Source: Dipetalonema caudispina (taxonomy: Eukaryota; Nematoda; Chromadorea; Rhabditida; Onchocercidae). From it: a stretch of DNA of 64,000 nucleotides. The stretch spans positions 682,001 to 746,000 of the forward strand of contig JABVXV010000003.1 in the NCBI GenBank assembly GCA_013365325.1, in the 5' to 3' direction. A program made the position numbers and the translations under genes. The notes below the pieces were generated by a model, which worked only from the letters and a program-made list of their open reading frames with translations, made no database searches and was not told the DNA's origin. This document shows positions 1 through 11,300 of this stretch, piece after piece (the first letter of the stretch is position 1; every line of letters begins with the position of its first letter).

Positions 1-203
1 AAGAACAGTCGCAATTGCAAATGCTCAGATTTTCTATTTCACTTCTTGCTTCTCGGGAACGTATCGCTACAGCACTACAGTAAAGCGCTGTTGATGCTAA
101 TGCTGCTATGCAGCTCCCAGTACAAGAAACTGCTGAGCAGCTTTCAAGACTGTGCCGATCATACGGCTTTAGCAATATATAAGGACGATTCAACTTGACT
201 GCT

Positions 204-744
204 TCAATGATTTAGAAGTTTCCGCGACGGCACGATTTTGTCGGTTGAAATGCTGAGCACAAGTGCTCCACGCGAAGACAAAACCAGGTCAGAAATTTGG
301 TAAGAAACCTGCAACGACTCAAGCTCTTTTAACGTTTTTCCTGCGGTTGCAGTAGTTGCCAACGAGCCTAAATCAACTGTCGAAGGACAGATTAAAGAAT
401 TGAATGCGTCCAAATGTGTTTAACTTCTCACCGTGAGTTCACTTTCCAGATGTGCTTATAAGTGATGTCAGCCCTGAAATACAAACAATTTTATGAACTT
501 CGTAGACAGCAACATTATTGCCGGCGAGAGCGCAGAAAACGAAATGCTTTGTGTAAAACTTGACCTGTCAAATCATCACTTCCAGAATGCAGTGACAGTT
601 GCACAAACAGTACGGTGAATAAATGATTAAACAGTGCCATTCAAAGCGCAGAACAGAATGCAACAAATGTTGCAAAAAATTTTTATTAACCTCAAAGAAC
701 GTACCGTGAATAATGGTATAGCCTGCCCGACATCTCCTCGTTTT
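204..744 (-). CDS. fragmentary WD40-repeat gene, possibly EED/ESC (mes-6)-like, exon chain unresolved
   Basis: Three minus-strand blocks look coding. Block 705-744 has a good 3' site and a GTACGT donor and reads GDVGQAIPLFT. Block 432-564 continues in phase with VKFYTKHFVFCALAGNN and then VAVYEVHK. Together they resemble the first WD repeat of human EED (PLFGVQF, then VFATVGSNRV, then LYECH). Within the second block the likeness moves to another frame (TYKHIWKVNS, compare FYTCAWTYDS), and no intron of plausible size explains the shift. Block 204-413 is open for 69 codons and contains ISDLVLSSRG and LVLSISTDK, compare EED INELKFHPRD and LLLSVSKDH. Phases between blocks do not agree, so this is either a diverged gene I have mis-spliced, a pseudogene, or a sequence with indels. 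A further minus-strand open frame runs from about 140 to the window edge without recognisable content. EED proteins are WD40 scaffolds of the PRC2 histone methyltransferase. The WD40 assignment is moderate and the EED assignment weak. Confidence 0.33.
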
Positions 745-3700
745 CTATGAAACAGAAAAGACAAGGAGAAATGTAATTGTTATTTTTCACTAATAAGAAA
801 ATTGCAGCACTCGGAGGCATAATTATGCTCCAAACAAACTGATAATCTTGCGCCATCTCATACATTTCAATTAGACCACTCATCTTTTCACAATGAAATA
901 AATATACAGCAAATCTAAATCTGGCTAACAGGAAAATCTTACCTAACTCAACTTGAGCCTTGAGAGCACAAACTGAGATACATATTTATAGACATCATAA
1001 AGGAATAGCTCACAAAGAATACAAAAGCAATGAATAAATAGTCACTAATCACGAACGGATAGGGCCAGATCACCCTGTTCATTGTTCCATCCGGTTATAA
1101 TTCATTCACTATTAAATAATGAATTGTTAAATAGCGTTCGCACTACCCTACAATCAGTTATTTTCGTGCTTTAGTTGTTGATTATGTTTATTTGATGATT
1201 CTACTGGTGATTGCCTAAATGTTTTTATACGCAACGCTTGGAAATAATGCTGACGTAGAAACGCTTGGATGGTTCCTAAGTTCAAAATATATCATCATAA
1301 ATAAGACTCTATTTGGCATATAAACGTATCGAGGCTGTTACATTAATTTCTGGGAGTTCTTGGAGGGAAACTAAGGAAAGAGAAGCCTTCTGAAATCCAA
1401 CAAATGCCTTCACAACGACATATAGTTCTTTCGCTAACATATTTGTCCTATACAGTCATTTAGCACAGCGATTTCCAACAGGATAACGAAACGAGCTGCA
1501 TTCATATCAATAGTCAGTGCAGAAATAGGAGGCAAGAATGCTGAAAATTCCTTGTAAGTGGTAGGCAACATGACGTGTTAGCCCATGAACGGAGCGCTAT
1601 AGACCGAAAGAAATTCCATTTAGTAGTAAATTAAAAAAGTTTTTGTTGCATTTAAGACAAGATCTACAAAAATAAGGGCATTTTATACAGGGAATGTCTG
1701 AGCAAAAGCGCAAAATGCAGTAGGGTACCGGTTGCTGCTGGCTCTTCACAAAAAACTGGGACGCAGAGTGTTAAAAAATACATGTTGCTGAGCAAAATGC
1801 ATCTGTAAAACCCTGAAATTGACTACACTTCACAACCCCCTCCCCTACAGGTATGCACAACACTAACCATCTCTTTGCTGTTGAACGTGGGATGTCGAAG
1901 TAACATCCCTCATCATTGGATTCCTTCCCTATACATAATGATAAATCACTGTAAACGTGATAAATTTCTGCGCCACTGATTGCATGATGTTCCCATCATT
2001 CAACACTAACAACCACACATCACTACACGTCATACATCAACTTAATAATGCTAAGGCAACCGTTCATTTTGAAATGGACTAGATGACCGATACAATGAAA
2101 TTAGTAATCAAATAAGTTGGTCATGACCACTGCGGAATACACTGAACACTCTATCCGAAAAAGTATCTACTAAGCTCATTCATATATGCAACGCCATTCC
2201 TTTCACGATTGTATAATAGTTAACTACAACTTCAATTAGGAAAATTTAGAGCCTTGAATATATGCTGCTTTCATGGGACAATCACGAAAAAGTTCTTCAA
2301 GAAAAGCTCTATGGATTTTCTAAAGTTGTCTAACGCTGACTAACTCTTATTTCTATCAATGTTCAACATTCTTCGTGACATAAGGGCAGATGATCCAGAA
2401 AATCCGGAATATGATGCTTGATGAGTTAATATATTCGAAAATTTTAAACAACTTCTTTCATTCAAGTCGATCAAAGCGTACGATACATTTACACTCCCTT
2501 TGCTTGCCGATAAGCGGAATGCAACAATCTACCTGGATAACTTACGGAACTACAATCAATTTCTATGATAAGTACTCTCAATTTAACGGGTACATCTACA
2601 GCGATATAAAAAATCCAAATTAGCAATTCTAAATAGGACAATTATGGAATATCTGGAAAGATATGCTCAAAACATATGCGCAAGCTTTTCGGAAACTCAT
2701 TTCATCCCGGCAGCAATTAAAGAAGAAAATTATCTCTGCCGTTTCTCTCTATACCATCTAGAACGAAGCGATCAAAGTGAAGTGATAGAAGTAAAATGGA
2801 CCGAAATCGGGAAGGGAAGTCAACCGTGCAAGATATAAAGTTGTCAATGTTGTTCAAAATCTTTCACCGATACATCAAAGGTCGAAGGTGCCAAAGGAAA
2901 GGGTTTGCTGCTGAAAGCGGCGCTATCGCTACAACAAAATTACAAACTATTGAAAGGACCGATCCTTCGTTCACAATGATATGGCCATACTCTGCGAGAA
3001 AAACTAATGAACATTAGTACTCATTCACCTACCAATTAATTAATCAATAAAACAACCAATCGATATTGTAAATATGCAGAAATATAGCAAATAATTGAAA
3101 GTAAGGTGATCGTATAGAAATGACGTGATGAATGTCCCTGGCAAGTGACAAATCTGAGAGGATAATAAAGAAATGGCTAATTGGATCGATGACCTGACAG
3201 TGAGAATAACAGTGGAGGAAGAATGAGGGGAAAAGATGAAGCAAAAGTATTAAAAATATGACTGGGTGACCCAGGGTTGACCTGTTCAGGTACACTCACT
3301 TTACCTTCCCAGTCACAAATACAAGGCGGACCTCTTCCTCTCCACTCCACATACCTCGCATAGACAGACGGATAGACGGCTCCATCACTGCACGACACTC
3401 TCACCCACGCCAATCAATACACGCCCACCTACACACATGCACACACACACACATGTATACACATACACATACACATATACATATACATATACATATACAT
3501 ACACATACATACACATACACATACATACACATACATACACACGTAGACATACACATATACATACACGGATACATAGACGCCATAATCAAACGTCCGACGT
3601 CTAGACGTTCTCTTCAAATTGCACTGTGAAGGGTATTGGCAATGAGCCAACTTCTTGCCCTGAGTCTCACAATTGATATGCGGTAGTTTATATGTTAAAA

Positions 3701-5105
3701 GAGGGACCATATCTATGTGCAACAGGGAGAGAGCGGGTCAAATGTCATTAATATGATGATCGTAAATAATAAGTTTTGTTTAGCTTACTGACCCGTCACT
3801 ATTAGTGTGATACATGATAGGTGTGTCGTACAGATAAATTTCATCCTTCTCAGGTTGACTTTTCAGCTACTCCTTCAACTTTTACCGTTTACTTCATCTA
3901 ATTGTACCTAAGTTTATACAAAACAAACAGCGCTCATAAATTCGATTACCGAAAAGGAACATTTCAACGATTACTCATCTAAGGCATTTTTTTCTTTCCA
4001 TATCTTATCACACTAATTTATTTCCAAATTGCTTGCAGACTTTAATTGCAAAGGATTCTAACGCATCCTGCCTCCGCTCTGCGAGACGTAGTAAAAAATA
4101 GTGAAGTGATCAGTTATCACAGCTCGGAAATACCGTTATATTCAAAGATAAAGAGAAAAAACAAAACACAAACAGTAAGAAATACAGTATTGACTCTCCA
4201 GTAAGAGATTCTTGATCATTAGGGCTTAAATGATAACAACGCAATGGGATATTCCGAAAAGTTCATAAACGGGGTGCTTTAGAATATCGCCTATATTAAA
4301 ATTTCAAGTTCCTATCAAAACTTCACAGGAACAAGTCTTTCGCCCCATATCTACTTCTTATATCAAGTTTGCGTTATCTAGATAGGAGGAGCTGAAGAGG
4401 ATCAGAAATAATGACTCAATAATTCCCAATAAGTCTCCTTATCGATTTAGAAACTTAAGAACCAACTGCATAGGACGTATAACTTATTTTTGACGCATTA
4501 ATACTGACGGATGCCCAACCGCACTTAGTAAAACTGGCAGATTTAGTCATTCCTATATGTAGCAAATTCGCAAATGATAATAACAAATTCAAGGTCATCT
4601 CCAAAATCATGCATGTCAGAACTAAACCCAACCATATGATATATAACTTGAAGCTACATCTACACTGTCCTGTCCAGTAAGCGGATCCAACTACCACGGT
4701 TAACGAAGGGGAAAACGGCTACCAAATTGTTAAAAGTCAGTAGGTTCTTACTTTTCCATACTTATGTTCATCCTCAACAAACTTCGTAGACAAACGATTT
4801 CGCATTATTACCGTAAGGACGCTATATTTCACGGACCTCAAAACAGAGCCATATTATAACTGCAATGATACACACATTTCCCGTAATATTTTATTTAAGT
4901 ATCAAATATCTACAACTTGCTCAATGATGCTTGATTTAGAATTTACAAAACTATTCACAAATAAATATTACGGATATGTTGGTGCAAAATAGTATTATAG
5001 AAATACTGTCGCTTGATCAAAGTCACTACAACTGAAGTTCAGCAATAAGTGGTATATAATTAACATATCAAGCTACAGCACACACGATCCAGACTAAGAG
5101 GCCAG
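745..5105. other. intergenic, no supported gene
   Basis: Open frames here are short. Two overlapping plus-strand frames at 2644-2838 and 2796-3017 have a slightly coding-like base mix but no recognisable motif, start context or splice partners. An open minus-strand frame starting with ATG at 883 might be a 5' exon of the WD40-like gene, but I could not join it in frame. The only clear element is the microsatellite at 3428-3570. Confidence 0.5.
3428..3570. repeat. CA/TACA-type microsatellite
   Basis: About 140 bases of imperfect CA dinucleotide and TACA/CATA repeats with interspersed TATACA units. It produces artificial Cys/Val/Tyr-rich open frames on the minus strand that should not be annotated. 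Confidence 0.9.
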
Positions 5106-5165
5106 TGCAAGTGGAGTACTGCTTTCCACTTGCAAGCGTCATGGAAGAAACTAATCTTCCATGAC
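5106..5165. repeat. two adjacent perfect hairpins
   Basis: Hairpin 1 has 10-bp perfect arms at 5106-5115 and 5125-5134 with a 9-nt loop. Hairpin 2 has 11-bp perfect arms at 5138-5148 and 5155-5165 with a 6-nt loop. They are 3 bases apart and lie about 115 bases beyond the stop codon of the ferrochelatase-like gene, so they may fall in its 3' UTR or 3' flank. Confidence 0.8.
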
Positions 5166-5278
5166 AATGAAAGCGTTATCACTATTTACGACCCGGTGAG
5201 TTGATGACTTTCAGCAACAAAAAATTCGGATGAGAACGAACTTTGAGAGATGGTTTTCGTCTAAATATTTTGATAATT

Positions 5279-8200
5279 TCAACCTGAAATTTGCAGCCTT
5301 TTTTGTTGCTGAATTATCTTTTCATTCCCTAAGGTGTTTCCTAAAAATATTTCATTAGAGGGCAGTTCTTTTGGTGCCAGCATTGCTTCTCGCAGCAAAC
5401 AACGTGAGCTGAAGCAGAATTTGCAACGACACGACAGCTGTGATGATGCTCTACGACCCATCAAATGATTTTTGATTAGTTCTGCAAAGCCATGTGCCAA
5501 AACTGGTGAAAATCGAGGTGGTGAAAGTAAATCGACACCCTGCAAATAACAAATTATGAAGAGTGCGGAAATTGAGGGGATAAAAAATATAAAGGTCGCT
5601 TTTAGAAAAAATTTTAATAAATTCGTGAACAACAATGTAATGAGAACAGCAAACTTCACTTACCAAATCAAAATGTTAGTTTGAAATTAAAGACGATTTT
5701 TTCCAAAACTTATTCTCTGCAAGAATCCAACCTAATTACTATCAGAAAATTCCTTCCTCCATCATAAAAAATTTGTAGTCATATGCTCAATTAAGTGAAA
5801 GAGAATTAGTTATAGCTTTCAGACATTATTTCAGATTTAGGCATCAAACAGCAGGAAGCCCATGATACCTCGCAGTACTAACATTGCAGTTAAATGAAAG
5901 TGTTTGTCTGATGCGAAGCAATTTATGGAATAATAATTGAAGAGAATGCAGTCAGCTTACCTCATTTTGTAAAATATATGGTAGTAAAGTTTCGCTTTCG
6001 AAAGAAGGCATAATTGATGCAATAGGTACAACTAAAGTACGATATCGTTTCTCCCTTCTTAAGAAATACAACTGCAATTTAATACTTTCCAATGTCGTTG
6101 CCGGCCACTGGTCCCAGCCGCCAAACCATGCGAGTTTCCAGGGCACAGCATCGTTAAGATGTTCCACCAAACGATAACAAGTTGTCCAAACTTCTCGTAT
6201 GTAGCCAGAAGAGTTGTAACCACGCTAAAATATGGTGTATAACCCCAACAGCAATCCCATCGAAGTTTCACGGCCCGACCCCAATAACTGCATAAAATAT
6301 AATAATCAATTATCGAATATGTTTTTACTGAATTTTCGAACAGGTTGTCGAAAAACTAAATGATTCTGGTACCAGACAACTCGACTTATTTCTTACTTCA
6401 AATGAGACTACTACTGACATATTTATTCATTTGAAAAAGAGTTGTAACCCTTTCACGTATGTCCAATATAGGAATATCATTTTAGCTTCTATCCTTCTTC
6501 ACAGTTGAAGTTAATATGTCGACAAAACTCGAGCTGTATGAAAACACGAAAAAAGATTTCCCAACTCTTTGGACATTTTACTTGTCACATTTAGTGAAAA
6601 AAGAAAGCTATAAACTTGTTATTATTAAAAAAAAAAGTTTAAGGGACGAACCATTTGTGGCGCGACAAAAAGTAAGCTGTCGTGATCTTTCAGTTCGGCA
6701 CATAGCAAATTATACCAGAACTAAACTGTGAAAGAAAATTAAAAAGATTTTCCTAGTATCGGTCAAAAAATTTAGGAATGAGTTAAATAACCATACTTTC
6801 GTTAAAAGAAATATAGTCGTGTTTTCGTCATATCTTCTTGGAAGTCTCATAAACTTATTTCTCCAACACAGTTTGAAGCAGAAAATTTCTCCAGTGTCTT
6901 TCTAGTACCTTGTTTCAGGATTTTTCTCAGAAATCTTGCCAAGGTCAATGCACATCTTAAAATTCCATATCCGATCTCTTCTTTTCTCTAGACAACTGTC
7001 GGAAACGATATCAAGGGAAAGAGCATACTCAAGAAAAAACCGGGTTTAGATTTACATACACTTTGATGTAACTGAAATAGAACCTTCTTAAGAAATAAGC
7101 GAAGTAAATTAACGCTAGTTCAAAAGAGAAAACATGAGTTCGAAAATTTTTAAACGAATCTTTAACCAACTCACATTAATAACAGCTGGATGATTACTCC
7201 ACCGGTCGATAGTACTACAACGAAACGATACATGAGACATAGTCCTCACTCTATAATCCATTGAGCATATACCATCTTCTGACAGCGGTTTTGTCTGCTC
7301 GTCAAGAGCCTTAACGGCAATATTTAACATCGTTCCCGTTTGAAAACATGAATAATGTGGATATAGTGGTAATAAAATTAACCGTTGCATACCTTGTCTA
7401 AAACAGCAAGATCATGATCAAGTACACAATATTTCAAACATATTAGAATTCCAAAATCTAAATAAAACAAATTAAGGACAAATTTTATCCCATCGAGAAG
7501 CTACAAAAATGTTGGAGAATCAAGAGCAAAATCATGTCTTATTGTTGTTAGATATTTTCTTGAGAAAACAAAAAATCCAATAATTTCAAGTTGCAATCAC
7601 CTTATCAATTCACTGATAGTTCTCGGAATAGCTGGTTCGTCATAAAGAAACGCATGGGTGCAATAGAATGATCGATGTTCCGGAACTAATTCATTCAAAT
7701 ATCCTTGCAACACCTTCGAATATGTACTAATAAGATGTGAGAAGTTTTCGCTGTATTTGTAATCGTCAACGCAAAAGTTAACTTTCTTCGCCAATGGCCA
7801 GTATAATTGTGTCACACGTCTTGAAATACAAGGATTTTAAAACATTTTTCTTCAAATTTTCAAATGCCAAAGAAACACGTCTTTGGAATGAATTTTTTTT
7901 TCTTTCTTCCTAAAATTGAGTACGAAGAAACCGCTAACATGTAAAAGGGTACACGAAGCTGTCTTATCATTGAAAGAGGTTTAACTGAGTGTAAGCATAA
8001 CGTGTAGCATGGTGTACTACAGTACATCCCATGCATCGACTAGTTCTAATAAAAATATCAGAACTGTATGAAAATAGAATTAAAAAGAAATGAAACATGC
8101 ATACGATGTCAGCCAGAGAGGTAATTTGTAGTAGTAATGAGAGCCTTCAGCTAAATGCTTCGTGGCATAATACGGTGTCCTCGGCTGTCCATGATGCAAC

Positions 8201-8352
8201 ATCAAGACTGCTGTCTTCGTTGTTTCTTGTTGCGCAGTTTTGAGGCTCACACCTTCCACCGAAGTGGAGAGATTTAAACTTGAACCGTTAGCTTTCACAC
8301 ATTCAATATGATGCACAGGAAGGAAGCTTCTGCTCAACGGCCATCTGGTCAT
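5279..8352 (-). CDS. ferrochelatase-like protein (probably non-catalytic), complete
   Basis: Six phase-consistent exons: 8105-8352, 7601-7819, 7175-7397, 6652-6720, 5961-6224 and 5279-5539, giving 427 aa; human ferrochelatase is 423. Ferrochelatase inserts iron into protoporphyrin IX in mitochondria. Family landmarks in order are LMLHHGQP near residue 50, LYPHYSC at 167-173, STIDRWSNHP in exon 3, the TTLESI and LVVPIAS segments in exon 5, and a C-terminal CKFCFSSRC. All four animal [2Fe-2S] ligands are kept: C173, C380, C383 and C388. Active-site positions are not: the catalytic His of FSAHSLP is Pro251 in LLFVAPQM, the Arg of GFRY is Leu, and the Asp-His before the conserved Glu are Pro-Ser; that Glu (E329) remains. 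The Arg- and Ser-containing start (MTRWPLSRSF) could be a mitochondrial presequence. Nematode ferrochelatase-like proteins lacking active-site residues are known, and this fits them. The least certain boundary is the exon 4 donor (ATG then GTTCGT). Confidence 0.88.
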
Positions 8353-8364
8353 TGCCAATCTGCA
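8353..8364 (-). promoter_or_regulatory. 3' splice acceptor just upstream of ferrochelatase-like start codon
   Basis: On the minus strand AGTGCAG precedes a 7-base leader and then the ATG at 8350-8352. This close spacing is typical of a spliced-leader trans-splice site, though an upstream 5' UTR exon is equally possible. The polypyrimidine tract is weak. Confidence 0.45.
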
Positions 8365-11300
8365 CTTGAGTGAGTTTCAGTTATCAATATTTCAATTATC
8401 CACAAGTCGGAATTATAATAAGCCATACGAAAACGAATAAAGAATAAGAAAGAAATCAAAATAATGGAATAAAATTTGGAATAAGTTTTGACTTTTACAT
8501 TTGATTTCATCACTTTGATTTCAATTCGTCAATTTCATTCATCTTCGATGGCTGATAGTGAAAGAGAGGAATAACTTCCCAGTTTCGGTTATATGAGTAA
8601 AGGTGAGACAAACAACAGGTAACCTAAAGGGGTAGAGAGAGGAGGGGAAGGAGAGAAAGCGGGAAACGAAGAGAGAAAAGACAGAAGGGACGAACCTCAC
8701 AGCAACTCATAACTCAAACCCAAAACTCCGTCTCCGCCATTCATACACAAACCTGCTTAGACCACAATTCAAAAAAGCATAACATTTCCCATAGCGAAAT
8801 TCTACTTTGGTTCGAGTCACATTACGAAAATATTTGTCCCACACTTTTGTGTTAATATCTCGCACATGCATGGAGTTCTCTTATGCCTTTCGAATTTTCA
8901 AAAAGTTTCAAAAGTCTTGAAACGACCATAAATATTACGAGAGTCAAGACTTGACAATGTAATTTTGAGATGAATGTTATCACCAGTAATGCTGAAAGAC
9001 CCAGAAATCATCCTGTTGTTAAACTCAGGAATTCTGATTAGTAATTTGAAGACTAAGATTTAACATTCTAAAAAACCAATCCCAAAGTGGTTCTTCTCAA
9101 AAGTATCTGTATTTCATACATAGAAATGGAAATAAATATATGGGAATTGAGGAATAAATAATTATCTATCAAGTAGTACTGAAATAATTTAATTCAGGCA
9201 ACTTTTTAAATGGTGTTTAGTAGCATGAAGTTGAGCAATAATAAGTCTGTAATGTCCATAGATGTCCACAATTGTATATGAACATATCGTTGTAATATTA
9301 TTGATGTTATCCTAAGCTTTCGAAACTTTCTCTTAATTTTAGCATTTTATGTTGCTCATTTTGAATAAGCAAAAATCTCTTAGTTATTAAATTGTTACAT
9401 AATAAATTATATAGGAAAGTTGCAAGTGTTGGAATGGCAACATGAATTTAAGAGAATGTGGGAAATTGAAGAAATACAACTTACTAAAGGTAGACGCAGA
9501 TTTTAAAACACCGTATCACTATAAATTGAGGAAGATGGATGATTCAAACTTGAATCTGATCAATAGTTGAAGATCTTGCTTTGATGAAGTTAATCCGATA
9601 GAAACAATTGAATACAATATCTTTTTAAGTGGAACTCATAAATCAACCAGTTCATTTCTTCCTCTTGCCACAGCCAACTTTTTCACCTTTGAACTTTCAT
9701 AACTGATAATAGTTTTAGTTTATTCAAGAATGTTCGCTCTTAAAAAAAAGCTGATCATTTTCATTTCTTATACATACATTTCAAGAGATTTACGATTTTA
9801 TGATACGCCCCCTCAGTGAATTTCTCGTTCTTTCTTATCTTTGAAATATTCCAATATTTCGCATGTTTAATTAATGACATTTTTTTGTGATCTTGAGGTT
9901 TCGAAATTGATCCATTTTTTGTGGTATATGGACGGAAGAAGATACCTTACCCTTACTGTCAGGGAGGTGATCGAGGGGCGAGGGGGTGTGAGAATGTACC
10001 GCAAATTGTTGTTAATCATAGAGCGGCGCTTTTTTCCTCCTCTTTAACTCTTTTTCATCGTAGCAGTTTTCAGCAGCGCATATAAAAAATTACCCATTGA
10101 CATGATACTTACCGAAGCACCAATACTGCTTCCTGTACACTCTTCTTTACATATTTTAGAGAATGAAAAGTACATTTTTTTCTAAGGTAACCCTGGTACT
10201 TGCATGGTACTAGGTGGATTCGGTACATAGGTATCACAAATTAATTTTGTTCGATATTGGGTGAAAATTAATTTTAATGTTGCTTGTAACATACGGTAGC
10301 ACAGCATGGTACGCCATTCAGCGCTTGCTTCTTTACTTGAGTGTTACCATATACCTGTTTGTTTCACCAAAAGCTATTTATTTATTGTTTAACAGGACAA
10401 ATTCAACAGGAGAAAACCCTTTCTTTTACGCTTTGAGTAGATAGGCTTACCAAAAATATTTTCGTATCACCGGAAGAGCCAACTTTTAACTTCAACCGTT
10501 ATAGCAATGATGAAATATCAGTGTTTAGTATCAGTGATATTGTAGTAAATATCTGACAAAGAAAATTTACTGATATATACTTTCAAAATAACTGCGATAT
10601 TTCTAGAGAAGTTAATTGCAGCGATGGAAATGTCAACGAAACTAGATTTTGCATTCCATAATTGGCATAAGAGTGATGTTACTGCACTCCTAATGATGTA
10701 ATCAGGAAATCGGAATACTTTTCTGACATCTAAACGCTATCATCGAATTCGGGACACGCAGATGTATCCCAGACAATATCAGTTGAACCAGATCAACCCG
10801 TCAATCAACACATCAACTACATGCCTACAAATTTTATCTCATTACAACATTCAAATTCATACCGTTGCATTATGCTTCATTTGCGAATTCATTGTAGGGT
10901 CAGTGTAATTTAGATTAGAAGGCAAGATAAAAATGAATTTCCATAGTATCGATATAATAATTGTTCCAGCCATAAAAGAGTCATCCTCTCATGATGCCAC
11001 AATTTCTATGGGTGGTAATTAGTGTTATCAAGGACATTGGCTTCATAGTTTGAAAACACGCTCAACAAGTACAACTTTAAAAATTACTCAGGCAAACTTC
11101 GAAAACCGTTGATTGATTTTCCGAGAATTTCTTCAAACTATTCCGAATTTTTCGAAAAATTCACTTACTAGCCTTAATTTTCAGTTCAAAACTGAAAAAG
11201 AAATATACAAGTAATAGAGGGAAACATTGATTGACGTAACAATAAATGTCATTTATCTGAAAAATAAGTCTCCCCACTTAATGAAGGCGTTAAAAAATAA

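Noticed and set aside
1..420. Plus-strand exon series with good-looking splice sites ending in a stop near 420
   Set aside because: Several open stretches exist, but their phases do not join across the best donors and acceptors; the minus-strand WD40-like reading explains more of the same bases.
3401..3722. Overlapping Cys/Val/Tyr-rich minus-strand open frames
   Set aside because: Translation of the CA/TACA microsatellite.
6231..6284. Possible extra exon between ferrochelatase-like exons 4 and 5 (after an ATGCAG site)
   Set aside because: No donor gives a length divisible by three, and reading on in the frame of exon 5 meets a stop (TAG) right at the exon 5 acceptor, so it is best read as intron.
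8800..8830. GGTTCGAGTC, resembling a tRNA B box
   Set aside because: No A box or cloverleaf arms could be formed upstream.
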